Shown: positions 6,831 to 15,438 of the stretch, in pieces
Layout: each line of letters starts with the position of its first letter
Numbering within the stretch: the stretch's first letter is position 1
Origin: Bacteroidales bacterium
Lineage (GTDB): Bacteria > Bacteroidota > Bacteroidia > Bacteroidales > UBA932
DNA: 64,000 bases
Assembly (NCBI GenBank): GCA_024401855.1
Contig: JAKSKH010000008.1
Span: 1 to 64,000 of the forward strand
Reading direction: 5' to 3'
Notes under the pieces: generated by a model
Database searches by the model: none
What the model saw: the letters and a program-made list of their open reading frames with translations, nothing else
Told to the model about the DNA's origin: nothing
Program-made: the position numbers and the translations under genes

Positions 6831-7211
6831 ATGGTAGAAATCGGAATAAAAGGCCGTCAGGAGACGACAGTTACAGCCGCCAACGTTGCAGCCAATGTCG
6901 GCAGCGGCAAAGTGAAGGTTTTTGCAACACCGATGATGATAGCACTCATGGAGAAAGCATCCGTTCTCTCCATAGAACCGCTTCTTGAAGAGGGCCAGAG
7001 TTCAGTAGGCACACACATCAACGTAAGCCATTGTACGGCCACTCCCATTGGAATGAAAGTATGGGCAGAGTCAGAAGTTATCGGGATAGACCGTAGGAAG
7101 GTCACATTTTCGGTAAAAGCCTACGATGAACGTGGCCTTATCGGAGAAGGCACACACGAGCGTTTCATTATCGACATGGAGAAGTTCCAGTCAAAAGCGG
7201 AAAACAAATAA
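6831..7211 (+). CDS. Thioesterase (FlK-like, hotdog fold)
   Basis: A 126-residue protein from ATG 6831. The sequence pattern fits the fluoroacetyl-CoA thioesterase-like hotdog family: VFATPMMIALMEKASV (about 25-40), GQSSVGTHINVSHC with the TxxxxxH core (about 51-64), a beta-rich end with the family ending GEGTHERFIID. Such proteins hydrolyse small acyl-CoA esters in the cytoplasm; the physiological substrate here is unknown. It heads a tight unit: the lipoprotein gene starts one base after its stop, and the ndk remnant follows that. The nearby -7 box suggests a leaderless message. Confidence 0.85.
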   Translation: MVEIGIKGRQETTVTAANVAANVGSGKVKVFATPMMIALMEKASVLSIEPLLEEGQSSVGTHINVSHCTATPIGMKVWAESEVIGIDRRKVTFSVKAYDERGLIGEGTHERFIIDMEKFQSKAENK

Positions 7212-7212
7212 A

Positions 7213-8031
7213 ATGGAGAGGACTATTGCAACCATTGCTGCCGTTCTTTTGCTTGCTTCCTGCGGCAGTCAGCCAAAGCTCACAAAGGCAGAAGTCATAG
7301 ACTATGGGGAAATCGGCTTTTCTGACATAGTGTCATATATCGTCGTGGGATATCAAAGCCATTGGAAAGATATGAACCCCGATGAGATGGATCTCAGCAG
7401 TGTTTATTGCTACTGTTCCCCGTACTGCGGATTCTGCCAGAAGGACATCAACGGAGACGACATCCCGGAGCTTCTGCTCGGTGACAAGTTCGAAGACGGG
7501 AGCACTGTCCTCTATGACATCTACACCATACACCCCAAGACCGCGTCTCTGATTCACCTTGCAAGCGGCGGGGAACGAGACAGGTTTACCGTAACCGAGT
7601 CCGGCACAATCATCGAGGAAGGCTCCAACTCTGCTTCTGACAGTTTCACGAAGGCATATCAAATCAAGAAAGGGAAACTGGTAGAAATGAAAGCTGTAAC
7701 TCTGGAGAATTGCCCAATGGATATTGACATCACGACATTCGCGAGCCTGGTTCACGAAAGCGAAAACGTCTGCGGAGGATATTCCGGAATCAGGGAACCT
7801 GATATGGATGAATACCAGCTCTTCCGCGAAGTGACGGACAAAGTGGAAGGGATGACTTTCACTCCCCTTACCGTTCAGACCCAGGTGGTGGCCGGCATAA
7901 ACTACAAGTTCTATTGTAGATATAGCGACATCACCGAGGAAGACAACCCGGGGCATTGCTACCTCACCATATACAAGCCCCTCCCCGGTCAGGGAGAACC
8001 CACAATCACGTCAATCGAAAAGTTAAAGTAA
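7213..8031 (+). CDS. Lipoprotein with C-terminal cystatin-like motif
   Basis: A 272-residue protein with a lipoprotein signal (LLLASC, lipidated Cys17). The middle resembles a repeat-like extracellular domain with DINGDDIPELLLGDK at about 78-92. The C-terminal 60 residues carry QVVAG at about 224-228 followed by NYKFYCRYS, which is the hallmark loop of cystatins, inhibitors of papain-type cysteine proteases. The two cysteines near the end could form a disulfide. It begins one base after the thioesterase stop, and its own TAA overlaps the ATG of the ndk remnant, so these were one operon. Protease inhibition is inference from the motif; no homolog search was possible. Confidence 0.7.
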   Translation: MERTIATIAAVLLLASCGSQPKLTKAEVIDYGEIGFSDIVSYIVVGYQSHWKDMNPDEMDLSSVYCYCSPYCGFCQKDINGDDIPELLLGDKFEDGSTVLYDIYTIHPKTASLIHLASGGERDRFTVTESGTIIEEGSNSASDSFTKAYQIKKGKLVEMKAVTLENCPMDIDITTFASLVHESENVCGGYSGIREPDMDEYQLFREVTDKVEGMTFTPLTVQTQVVAGINYKFYCRYSDITEEDNPGHCYLTIYKPLPGQGEPTITSIEKLK

Positions 8032-8275
8032 TGGAAAAACACTTGTAATCATAAAACCTTGCGCCTTCAGAGAGGACTTTCAGGGGAAATCATATCACGT
8101 TTTGAAAAGAAGGGACTGAAGCTCGTTGCTCTGAAGATGTACCGCTTCACCAAGGAGAAATGTGCCGAGCACTATTCCCATCTGATCGGCAAATCATTCT
8201 ACCCTATCATTGAGTCGTCAATGATGGCTGCTCCGGTTATCCTGTGCTGTTGGGAGGGAATTGATGCCGTCGAAG
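8031..8275 (+). pseudogene. ndk: Nucleoside diphosphate kinase remnant
   Basis: ATG 8031 begins MEK, then the reading frame breaks. Adding one A in the run at 8035-8039 restores TLVIIKPCA, and adding one C near 8065 restores LQRGLSGEI, continuing through FEKKGLKLVALKMY and SSMMAAPVILCCWEG of NDK. Homology stops at about 8275, roughly half-way, before the active-site histidine region. The rest is antisense to a GH3 fragment. Two single-base losses plus truncation make this a dead gene. The start overlaps the preceding lipoprotein stop, as in a former operon. A functional ndk should exist elsewhere, since the enzyme is normally required. Confidence 0.85.
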
Positions 8276-8490
8276 GTGATTTCAAAGGAGAAATTGGGGA
8301 CGCCGAGGCGCTCGATTGCCGGTTGGTTTTCCATCAACATTGAAAGCTTCTCGTCAACAGTAAGAAGAGAAAGTAGGTTGTCAGCCCTTTTCTCAGGCGA
8401 GAGCGAAGGATCTTGGAATGGATATTCATACTCTCCGGTGCCCATACAGGACACCAGGACGCACATTGATAAGATTACAAACAGTAACAC
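8275..8490 (-). pseudogene. Glycoside hydrolase family 3 N-terminal remnant
   Basis: On the minus strand a GTG at 8490 opens a lipoprotein-like signal (VLVSC) followed by YPFQDPSLSPEKRADNLLS and LLTVDEKLSML, the typical N-terminus of Bacteroidetes GH3 beta-glucosidase/xylosidase, then AIERLGVP. Homology ends near 8275, where it runs into the ndk fragment in opposite orientation. Only about 70 of some 750-860 residues remain. The 8491-8681 stretch to its right holds no gene that can be supported. Confidence 0.75.
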
Positions 8491-8681
8491 TGGAAATCGC
8501 TACAGGGAAGTTGAAGCAGGTGCCTGCTTTTGTTCAGTAACCTTTTCATTTATCTTTCAAATTAGACGAAACTTACATCATCTGCAGGACATAACCGTAT
8601 CCCGATATAGAAAGGCGCATAAAACGATTATGTTTGGTTGTAACACCAGCTCTTCCTTGAATCATGACATGCCGGTCTCTG

Positions 8682-10664
8682 TTATCGCTTCCAGATCATC
8701 CTATAGTTGAATCGGCGGTTAGGGGCTGCGTCTCCGTCGGTGCAGAGCGAGATGGCATCCTCAAGAGACTGAGGGTTGTCGCACCACTTGAAGTCGAAGA
8801 CGATTGAATCCTTCGCTCCTGCGAGGCCGAGAACCTTCCTTGGAACGCAAATCTCAAGCTTGTTTCCTGACGCGAAGAAGTTTGCTGTTCCCACTGACTG
8901 CCATTTCCCGCTGCGGGCATTGTACTTCATCACCGAGGTCTTGCTCCCGGATTTGACTGACTTGTTGACCACAAGGTCGTAGCCGCACCATCCGGTGTTG
9001 GAATCCTTGTCCACGTCGATGAAGAGGAGCATCCAGTTCGGGTCTGACCATGCTGTCAGAGCCTCGGCGGTCTCGGCGTAGAACGAGATGTTGTCCCTGC
9101 CGACGGCCACCTTGGACCTTACGATGTCGTTACGTCCCGTAGTGTTGGTGTAGTGGAGGTCACCGTAGCCGTCCTCGTCGCGGTGGAAGGTGTCTCCCTT
9201 GGTGTCGTAATAGGTGACAGCGATGCCTTCCCACTTGCTGAAGTCTCCGTCTGCCGTGAAGTCATTCATGCCGACGTTCTCCGGAATCGGGCGTGCTCCC
9301 TTGTAGCGGCGGATGTTCTCTGCCATCTGCATGTAGTAGTTGTCAGTGAAGAGCTTGTCCTTTGCCGGTGCGATCGTGCGGTTGAACTCTGCATTGTACT
9401 GGTCGATGAAGAAGAAGTCCGAAGGGCGGCCCAGGAATGAGTCAAGGTTGGTCTGGTCCAACGGAAACTTGCCGGCTGACCATTCGTTCCAGTCGTTGAG
9501 GTAGAGAAATGATGGGTCTGCGGAGAGTGCCTCCTCCCAGCGGTCCTGGAAGTAGATTCCGTAGGCGCTCGGGTTTTCGACTTCCTTTCCGAGCCATGGA
9601 ACATAGGCCTTTTCCGGCAAGTCTCCCTTGCCGAGCTCGGGCTCCTTGCCGTTGCGCCAGCTCTTTCCAACGAACGTGCTGGCGTGCTGTGCCGGAGTGA
9701 CGGCCATCTGCTCGAGCTTCCCACAGTGGTAGGATGCGCGCTGCTCGGGAGTCATTGCGAGTACATTCTCGTCATTCAGCTGGTAGCCGAAGCTCCAGTT
9801 GTCCTCTGTTCCGACATACTTGTGGTCGTTCCATTCGTTGTAGCCCCACCAGAAGTTCCTCAGAGTGAAGAAATTCATGACTTCCTTGGTGTAGTAGGCG
9901 TATTCCTCAAGGCAGTAGTCCGGGTCGAGGTAGTGAGGGTTGGCCGGGTTGACTGCTGCATCAGGGTCGTAGTTGTTGTTGAAGCTGCGGCCGTCTCCTC
10001 CGTTGGCGTCCTCCCATGGCTCCGAGTTGTACAGGAGCAGCGGCTTCTCGTCCCAGTAGAACCAGAGGTCGCGGTACTCGTTGTTCTTGTAGAACTTTTC
10101 GTAGAGGGTCTGGACGACGGTGATGACTTCTCCGTTGAAGGCCCAGAAGCAGAACTGCGGGACCTTGTTGCCTTCGGCCTTCATCTTGCGCATCGTCTTG
10201 AAGATGGCGTCCCATTCCTCCCAGTAGAAGCAGGCGTTGGTGACGTCAAGGATGATGACGTCCACTCCTGCGTCCGTGAGCATGGAGATATCGTGGCGGA
10301 TCACATATTCATCGCGGCTGATGAAGTAGCCGTACTCGGGCTCTCCCCAGTGGAGAGAGGAGTCTTTCCATGCAGGGTTCTTTCCGTCGAACCTGGCATT
10401 GTCGTCCTCCGCCAGGACCTTGGTCACGTCGGCTGTGAATGGCTTGCCGTTGTGGGCTTGTGCCGTATGCCACGTGATATAGAATATGCCCACGGTGCGT
10501 GGCTTGTCGCTCTTGACGTCTCCGACTTCGGCATTGGTCGGCATAGTGCGACCGAGGGCGTCCGTGCCCACCCATGTGTCAGAGTAGATGTCCTGGATTG
10601 TCTGGGCAGAGGCTGCCAGTGAGATGGCTGCTGCCAGAATAGTGGTCAAATAGTATGCTTTCAT
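8682..10664 (-). CDS. Secreted glycoside hydrolase, GH71/GH99-like barrel with C-terminal CBM9-like domain
   Basis: A 660-residue protein with a signal peptide (residues 1-20, ending AASAQ). Residues about 55-420 look like a TIM barrel of the GH71/GH99-like group: VGIFYITWH, YVIRHDISMLTDAGVDVIILDVTN, FWAFNGEV, WFYWDEKPLLLYN and NEWNDHKYVGTEDNWSF. The C-terminal part (about 470-655), with DFSKWEGIAVTYYD and NWMLLFIDVDKD, resembles a CBM9/DOMON-like carbohydrate-binding module. It is second in a minus operon, 50 bases after the GH78-type gene. Endo-mannanase or endo-glucanase activity is known for the related families, but the substrate here cannot be told. Active in the periplasm or outside the cell. 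Confidence 0.65.
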   Translation of the reverse strand: MKAYYLTTILAAAISLAASAQTIQDIYSDTWVGTDALGRTMPTNAEVGDVKSDKPRTVGIFYITWHTAQAHNGKPFTADVTKVLAEDDNARFDGKNPAWKDSSLHWGEPEYGYFISRDEYVIRHDISMLTDAGVDVIILDVTNACFYWEEWDAIFKTMRKMKAEGNKVPQFCFWAFNGEVITVVQTLYEKFYKNNEYRDLWFYWDEKPLLLYNSEPWEDANGGDGRSFNNNYDPDAAVNPANPHYLDPDYCLEEYAYYTKEVMNFFTLRNFWWGYNEWNDHKYVGTEDNWSFGYQLNDENVLAMTPEQRASYHCGKLEQMAVTPAQHASTFVGKSWRNGKEPELGKGDLPEKAYVPWLGKEVENPSAYGIYFQDRWEEALSADPSFLYLNDWNEWSAGKFPLDQTNLDSFLGRPSDFFFIDQYNAEFNRTIAPAKDKLFTDNYYMQMAENIRRYKGARPIPENVGMNDFTADGDFSKWEGIAVTYYDTKGDTFHRDEDGYGDLHYTNTTGRNDIVRSKVAVGRDNISFYAETAEALTAWSDPNWMLLFIDVDKDSNTGWCGYDLVVNKSVKSGSKTSVMKYNARSGKWQSVGTANFFASGNKLEICVPRKVLGLAGAKDSIVFDFKWCDNPQSLEDAISLCTDGDAAPNRRFNYRMIWKR

Positions 10665-10714
10665 ATCTTTGTCAGTTTATTACAATTATATCTCAGATTG
10701 CCAAGCAGTCATCA

Positions 10715-12829
10715 TTAATCGAGGACTCTTACGGTGCAGTTGTCCGGAGCGTCAACCTGCACTTTGCCGCCTTCGGTGACCTGGATGGTTATTCTGCCTT
10801 CCTTGACGGGAAAGTACCCTTTCATATATTTCAGATTGCAGAGGCTGGGTGAGACGGTGTATTCTCCGGGATGTTCCATGTCCTGACGGAAGCCGAAAAG
10901 ACCGTAGACTACTGCACATATAGGTGCCACTCCGTTTGCTCCATGGCAAAGGCTCAGACCGAACGGGCGGTCATAGAATTCAAGTTGCTTTGCCTCAGAT
11001 TCGCCCACCATGAAGTTTTCAGGGAATCGAGTATGGCCCTTTCCCAACCATACACCGAAAATCTTTTTCATGATGTCAATGAATTCCGATGTGTATCCGG
11101 CTTTGGCGAAGGCAATGGCCTCATATCCTTTCTCAAAGCTTACGTCTCCGAAATAGTCCGGTATGGAAGGATAGACATCCTCGAACAGATGCCTGTATTC
11201 ATTTTCCGGATAGAGACCGGTCAGAACCGCCCAGTACTGGCTGTGGTGGGAGATGCGCTCGTCACGGGATCCGTCAAGGCGCAGGCCGTTGATGAACACC
11301 CGTCTCTCGGAGTCCCAGAAACAGTCCTTGATGCTCTTTTCCAGAAGAACCGCCCTTGCAGTATACTTTTCTGCCAGTTCCGGCATTTCCCACAGCCTGG
11401 CGAACCTTGCCGCTATGCGGAAGTTTTCCATAAGAAGCATCTGTGCGTATGCGGGCGTTCCAATGCGCTCGGGACCATTCTGAAGATTCCATCCGGGAAT
11501 AAAGCCCCAACTTTCGTCGCTCGATGTGATGAAGCCATTTTCATCCTGAAGGCTCATGTACACACTCATCTGATCGATGATGCGCCTTTGGAACATGAGG
11601 GAGGTCTTCAGGTCTCCGTATCGCAGATACTCCTGCTGCAAACCAATCAGAGCATGGAGAGGATAGTCGCAGACACCGATATCCTCTTTGCTTGGATTGT
11701 CGGGCAGAAGAGATATGGAGATGCCGTTCCTGCACAGCTGCCGGTCGCCAAAAGCGAAGTCCGCCCCAATGCTGCTCAGGATGGCGTCCAATGCCCAGGG
11801 AAGGAAGTCCCGCTTCACTCCGTCGAGATAGAAGTTGTGCATGCACGTATGCAAGGTTGCTTTGGCGGCATTGAAGATGTCATTAAGATCCTCGTCATCA
11901 CATTCAAAGCCCATTTCCGGACTGACCGGCCACATCTCGGCGTCAAAGTGGAGCTTGCTGACGGTGCATTCACCTTCCACCGCAGTTATGTTCAGATAGC
12001 GCAGAGCGCGTTCTTTCAGCACGATGTCCTGTTCACCAGCTATCGTAAGCGTATCGAGAGCATATTGTTCGAAGTCACTTATGACGGTGTTCCTGGCTTC
12101 CTCGGGTGTCTCGCCGACGGAGAAGGCCAACCTGGCATTTCCTTTGACATGCATCTTGACATAGCCCAGTTCCAGATATTTGAAGTCGATCAGCCTCTGT
12201 TCGCCGCCTTTCAATTTGATATTCCCTTCATGTGGAATTGACACAAGCACCTCCTGCGCCTCATCAGGGAACGATTCCGGGCAGCAATACCGGCTGTCGC
12301 TTTCTACCGGGGACCAATTTTCGCCATCTGTGCTTGCTGTCCAGCAATCTTCATCTTCCAGCCCGGCGCCCATGACTATCAACGCAGGGACCCTGGATTG
12401 CGAAGTTACCATGATCTGCAGTTTATGTTTCCCTGCAGGGATTTCGAACTGATTCCCCTTGCAAGCCTGTACTTCTCCGTCCAGAGTGAGCTGCACTTTC
12501 CCTGTTGACCGCCACTCCAACATGCCAGCATTGTCAAGGTCCGTATTCGCCTGGAAAAGAGTGATTTCGCTTCTTTTATAATAGCTGCCCGGGTAGCCTA
12601 CGTTCACGCAACGCCCTTTTGAACGTGCAAGGTTGTCAGCCTGCAGCCACGCTGCCAGCTGACCAGGATGCCACATATACGCCCCAGGCCATTCGTCTCC
12701 TCTGTCCTTCTGCTGCACATGGCATAGGTCGTCAAACATAGGATCGAAAGTGTTATCTGTATTCTGACAGGACAAAAGACATGCTGCCAGCATGCAGCTA
12801 ATGGCAATATTTCTCTGTTTCTGTAACAT
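10715..12829 (-). CDS. Alpha-L-rhamnosidase-like lipoprotein (GH78 type)
   Basis: A 704-residue protein from ATG 12829, with a lipoprotein signal (MLAACLLSC). N-terminal beta-sandwich parts are followed by a six-hairpin catalytic domain: NFYLDGVKRDFLPWALD at about 325-345 is the GH78 acid motif, and SDESWGFIPGW and SHHSQYWAVLTGLYPE are further family landmarks. It would release terminal alpha-L-rhamnose from pectin, arabinogalactan or gums. The frame is open upstream by 26 codons, but the lipobox places the start at 12829, and a -7 box lies 6 bases before that ATG. It probably forms an operon with the GH71/99-like gene downstream and diverges from the GH43 gene. Confidence 0.85.
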   Translation of the reverse strand: MLQKQRNIAISCMLAACLLSCQNTDNTFDPMFDDLCHVQQKDRGDEWPGAYMWHPGQLAAWLQADNLARSKGRCVNVGYPGSYYKRSEITLFQANTDLDNAGMLEWRSTGKVQLTLDGEVQACKGNQFEIPAGKHKLQIMVTSQSRVPALIVMGAGLEDEDCWTASTDGENWSPVESDSRYCCPESFPDEAQEVLVSIPHEGNIKLKGGEQRLIDFKYLELGYVKMHVKGNARLAFSVGETPEEARNTVISDFEQYALDTLTIAGEQDIVLKERALRYLNITAVEGECTVSKLHFDAEMWPVSPEMGFECDDEDLNDIFNAAKATLHTCMHNFYLDGVKRDFLPWALDAILSSIGADFAFGDRQLCRNGISISLLPDNPSKEDIGVCDYPLHALIGLQQEYLRYGDLKTSLMFQRRIIDQMSVYMSLQDENGFITSSDESWGFIPGWNLQNGPERIGTPAYAQMLLMENFRIAARFARLWEMPELAEKYTARAVLLEKSIKDCFWDSERRVFINGLRLDGSRDERISHHSQYWAVLTGLYPENEYRHLFEDVYPSIPDYFGDVSFEKGYEAIAFAKAGYTSEFIDIMKKIFGVWLGKGHTRFPENFMVGESEAKQLEFYDRPFGLSLCHGANGVAPICAVVYGLFGFRQDMEHPGEYTVSPSLCNLKYMKGYFPVKEGRITIQVTEGGKVQVDAPDNCTVRVLD

Positions 12830-12835
12830 ATACTG

Positions 12836-12843
12836 CAAATATA
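12836..12843 (-). promoter_or_regulatory. -7 promoter element of the GH78-type gene
   Basis: Read on the minus strand, 12843-12836 is TATATTTG. Six bases separate it from ATG 12829, so the message is expected to have almost no leader. No clear -33 TTG is seen at the usual distance. Confidence 0.55.
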
Positions 12844-12910
12844 CAATAATTAACAATGGCGTGAGTATTTCCTTTTTATTCTTAACTTTATGCCGCAATC
12901 GAATCATTTT

Positions 12911-14950
12911 ATGAAAAAACTAACCATATTTTCAATAGCGCTGCTCTCAGTGCTCGCGGGATGCAGCGAAAGCATCAACCCCATCCTCACAGACAGCTAC
13001 GCCGCCGACCCCTCGGCAATCGTGTTCGGTGACACACTGTTCGTCTATCCCAGCCACGACCAGCCAGCAAGCCATGGTTTCGACATGAAGGATTACCACT
13101 GCTACTACACCACCGACATGAAGCATTTCAAGGACGGCGGAGTGATCTTCAGGCCACTTGAGCAGACAAGCTGGGCAAAGTCCAATGCCTGGGGACCTCA
13201 GTGTGTGAGAAAGATGGTACCGAAGAGTGAGTCGGACTCCACCCTGGTGATGAGGTATTTCTTCTATTATTCGGCAAACACCAATCAGATAGGCGTTGCG
13301 GTCAGCGACTCCCCCTTCGGCCCCTTCGAGGACCCTCTTGGCAAGCCCATGTTCACGCCTGATACTCCCGGCATAGCCACGAACCGCGACTTCATAGACC
13401 CCCACTGCTTCATCGACGACGACGGCCAGGCCTACCTCTTCATGGGGCAGAACATTGTGAATGTCGTCAAGCTGAACGACGACATGATATCCTATGACCA
13501 CAGCGGCGGCGTGCTCGACGAGAACGGCAACGAGACCGGAGTCCACCACATAGACGCACCCCACTTCTTCGAGGGAATATGCTGCCACAAGTACAACGGG
13601 AAGTACTATCTCTCATACGCGACCTCCTATCTGGATTATCCTGCATACGAACTTCACTATTGTATGGGTGACAGCCCCCTCGGGCCTTATGAATACAAGG
13701 GCAAGTTCATGGAATCGATGGACAACTACACCAACGAACACACCATCGTGGAATTCAAGGACCAGTGGTGGGTGTTCTACCACAACCCCTATGTCAGCAT
13801 CGCCACAGGGGCGGGTGAAGAAGCGTTCCACCGCCGCAGCATGTGCGCAGACAGGCTCTACTACAATCCCGACGGCACCATCAGGCAGGTTACTACCACC
13901 AGAAACGACTACAAGTTCAAGAAAGCCGTGAGAAAGCTCAAACTCAAGAAGGCGCAACAGCGGGTCACTCCGGAGGAAATGGCGGAAATCTATGAACAGG
14001 TGGCCACTCCGATAAAGCACGGATTCGTTCTGCGCCCTTCGAATCCGGAATATCTGGCCGACAGCCCCAGCATTTACCGCTACAACGACAAGTGGTATAT
14101 GACCTGGATTCAGTTCGACGGAAAGGGATACGAGACCTGGCTGTCAGACAGCGACGACCTCATCCACTGGAACACACTCGGAAAGATCATGAGCTACGGC
14201 CAAGACAGCTGGGACAAGTTCCAGCGTGCCGGCTACGTGGCTCTCCAGGACCTGGAGTGGGGTGGCAGCTATGAGATGCAGAAGTACGACGGCAAGTACT
14301 GGATGAGCTATCTCGGCGGCAGCAATCCAGGCTACGAGACCGCTCCCCTCTCGATAGGAATTGCTTCCAGCGAGACTCTGGGCGAGGCCGTGGAATGGGA
14401 ATGCTGCAATGAGCCCATACTCTCCCCGAATGATGAAAAATGCCAGTGGTTCGAGGACTACACACAGTACAAGAGCTGCATTATCGAAGACAAGGAGAAC
14501 CTGACCGGTCACAGATTCGTGATATTCTACAACGCCTGCGGGACCAACCCTACCAACAGATACAAGGCCGAGCGCATAGGAATGGCCTTCTCCGACGACC
14601 TCAAGAACTGGGAGCGGCACAGCGGCAATCCTATTTACGGATTCGAGGATCCCGGCACCATCACTGGAGATCCGCAGATCCAGAAGATTGGCGACATCTA
14701 CGTGATGTTCTACTTCCGCGCTTTCGACCCCGACAGGGCATATCAGGCATACAACAGTTTCGCCTGCAGCCGCGACCTCACCCTTTGGGTCGAGTGGAAA
14801 GGCGCTGACCTGATATACCCCTCAAAGTACTACGACAATCTGTATGCACACAAAAGTTACGTCATCCGCTGGAATGACGTAACCTATCACTTCTACTGTG
14901 CCGTGAATGAAAAGGGAGAGCGAGGCATCGCGCTCGCCACTTCAAAATAG
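12911..14950 (+). CDS. Double five-bladed propeller lipoprotein, GH43 plus GH43-like domain
   Basis: A 679-residue protein from ATG 12911 with lipobox LSVLAGC (Cys18). Residues about 25-330 are a GH43 propeller: DPSAIV supplies the base aspartate, DPHCFIDDDGQAYLF the second acid, and HFFEGICCHKYNGKYYLSY the catalytic glutamate. Residues about 360-675 form a second propeller-like domain (DSPSIYRYNDKWYMTW, TGDPQIQKIGDIYVMFY). GH43 enzymes cleave arabinofuranose, xylose or galactose linkages. Both domains in one chain suggest a two-step or bivalent enzyme at the cell surface. It diverges from the rhamnosidase gene with an 81-base gap that probably holds both promoters. Confidence 0.85.
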   Translation: MKKLTIFSIALLSVLAGCSESINPILTDSYAADPSAIVFGDTLFVYPSHDQPASHGFDMKDYHCYYTTDMKHFKDGGVIFRPLEQTSWAKSNAWGPQCVRKMVPKSESDSTLVMRYFFYYSANTNQIGVAVSDSPFGPFEDPLGKPMFTPDTPGIATNRDFIDPHCFIDDDGQAYLFMGQNIVNVVKLNDDMISYDHSGGVLDENGNETGVHHIDAPHFFEGICCHKYNGKYYLSYATSYLDYPAYELHYCMGDSPLGPYEYKGKFMESMDNYTNEHTIVEFKDQWWVFYHNPYVSIATGAGEEAFHRRSMCADRLYYNPDGTIRQVTTTRNDYKFKKAVRKLKLKKAQQRVTPEEMAEIYEQVATPIKHGFVLRPSNPEYLADSPSIYRYNDKWYMTWIQFDGKGYETWLSDSDDLIHWNTLGKIMSYGQDSWDKFQRAGYVALQDLEWGGSYEMQKYDGKYWMSYLGGSNPGYETAPLSIGIASSETLGEAVEWECCNEPILSPNDEKCQWFEDYTQYKSCIIEDKENLTGHRFVIFYNACGTNPTNRYKAERIGMAFSDDLKNWERHSGNPIYGFEDPGTITGDPQIQKIGDIYVMFYFRAFDPDRAYQAYNSFACSRDLTLWVEWKGADLIYPSKYYDNLYAHKSYVIRWNDVTYHFYCAVNEKGERGIALATSK

Positions 14951-14958
14951 GCAGTCAA

Positions 14959-15306
14959 TCAGATCTGTGCCCGCCTCTGGATGTCCTGGATGCGGGCTAC
15001 GTCGTTGTTGCCGCCGGAAATGATGCAGCAGACGTTCTTGCCGGCTATCATGTCCTTGCAGAGCTCGAGGGCGGCCACGGAGGGCGCGCCGGCGGGCTCG
15101 AGGACGATTCCCTTGGCATTGTAGAGCTCAAGCAGCGACCTGCAGACCTCGGCATCGGAGACGGTGACAATGTCATCCAGCACCTCGCGGCATACCTTGC
15201 ATGTGATGTTCCCGGCACGGGCCACGGCGGCTCCGTCAACGAAGGTGTCGATGTTCTCAAGGGTCACAGGGTGTCCCTCGGCAAACGCGGCCTTCATGCT
15301 CGCGGC
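14959..15306 (-). pseudogene. ilvA: Threonine dehydratase (ilvA) internal fragment
   Basis: The frame encodes about 115 residues of threonine deaminase: AASMKAAFAEGHPVTLENI, TFVDGAAVARAGNI, EPAGAPSVAALELCKD and CIISGGNNDVARI. Both ends are missing: the PLP-lysine region upstream and the C-terminal regulatory domain. The stop at 14959 comes just after the glycine-rich loop. Homology ends on the right at about 15306, inside the first copy of the 35-base direct repeat, sharing about 8 bases (CTCGCGGC) with it, so the junction looks like a microhomology join. It is non-functional. Confidence 0.85.
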
Positions 15307-15354
15307 TCAAGACGCCTACAAGGCTGCCTTGGATTATTTCAAGATCAGATTTTA
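15299..15354 (+). repeat. Direct repeat copy 1: end of an unknown coding fragment
   Basis: Bases 15299-15333 match 16705-16739 in 32 of 35 positions. Read in frame, both encode LAAQDAYKAALD, and all three differences fall in third codon positions without changing the protein. Copy 1 continues YFKIRF and stops at 15354. Two related but diverged gene ends are therefore more likely than a recent DNA duplication. The parent gene is not recognised. Confidence 0.75.
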
Positions 15355-15381
15355 AAGCATCTTTGCGATTTTATAAAATAC

Positions 15382-15414
15382 ATTTTACAAATTTGTAAAA
15401 TATAACTATATTTG
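15382..15414 (+). promoter_or_regulatory. Promoter with 20-bp palindromic operator for the DUF4143 ATPase
   Basis: TATATTTG at 15407-15414 is a good -7 element. Immediately upstream, 15382-15401 is a perfect 20-base palindrome (ATTTTACAAATTTGTAAAAT) that covers the expected -33 position. The layout is the same as at 1214-1254: a palindrome over the -33 site. The predicted leader is about 18 bases. It suggests repression of the ATPase gene by an unlinked dimeric regulator. Confidence 0.65.
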
Positions 15415-15438
15415 TGGACGATAACAGAAGAAACAAAT

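Noticed and set aside
9684..10622. Plus-strand frame of 312 codons opposite the GH71/99-like gene
   Set aside because: Val/Glu-rich antisense frame with no recognisable domain.
10871..12241. Plus-strand frame of 456 codons opposite the GH78-type gene
   Set aside because: It is antisense to a well-supported rhamnosidase gene. It is caused by codon bias on the other strand and shows no family motif.
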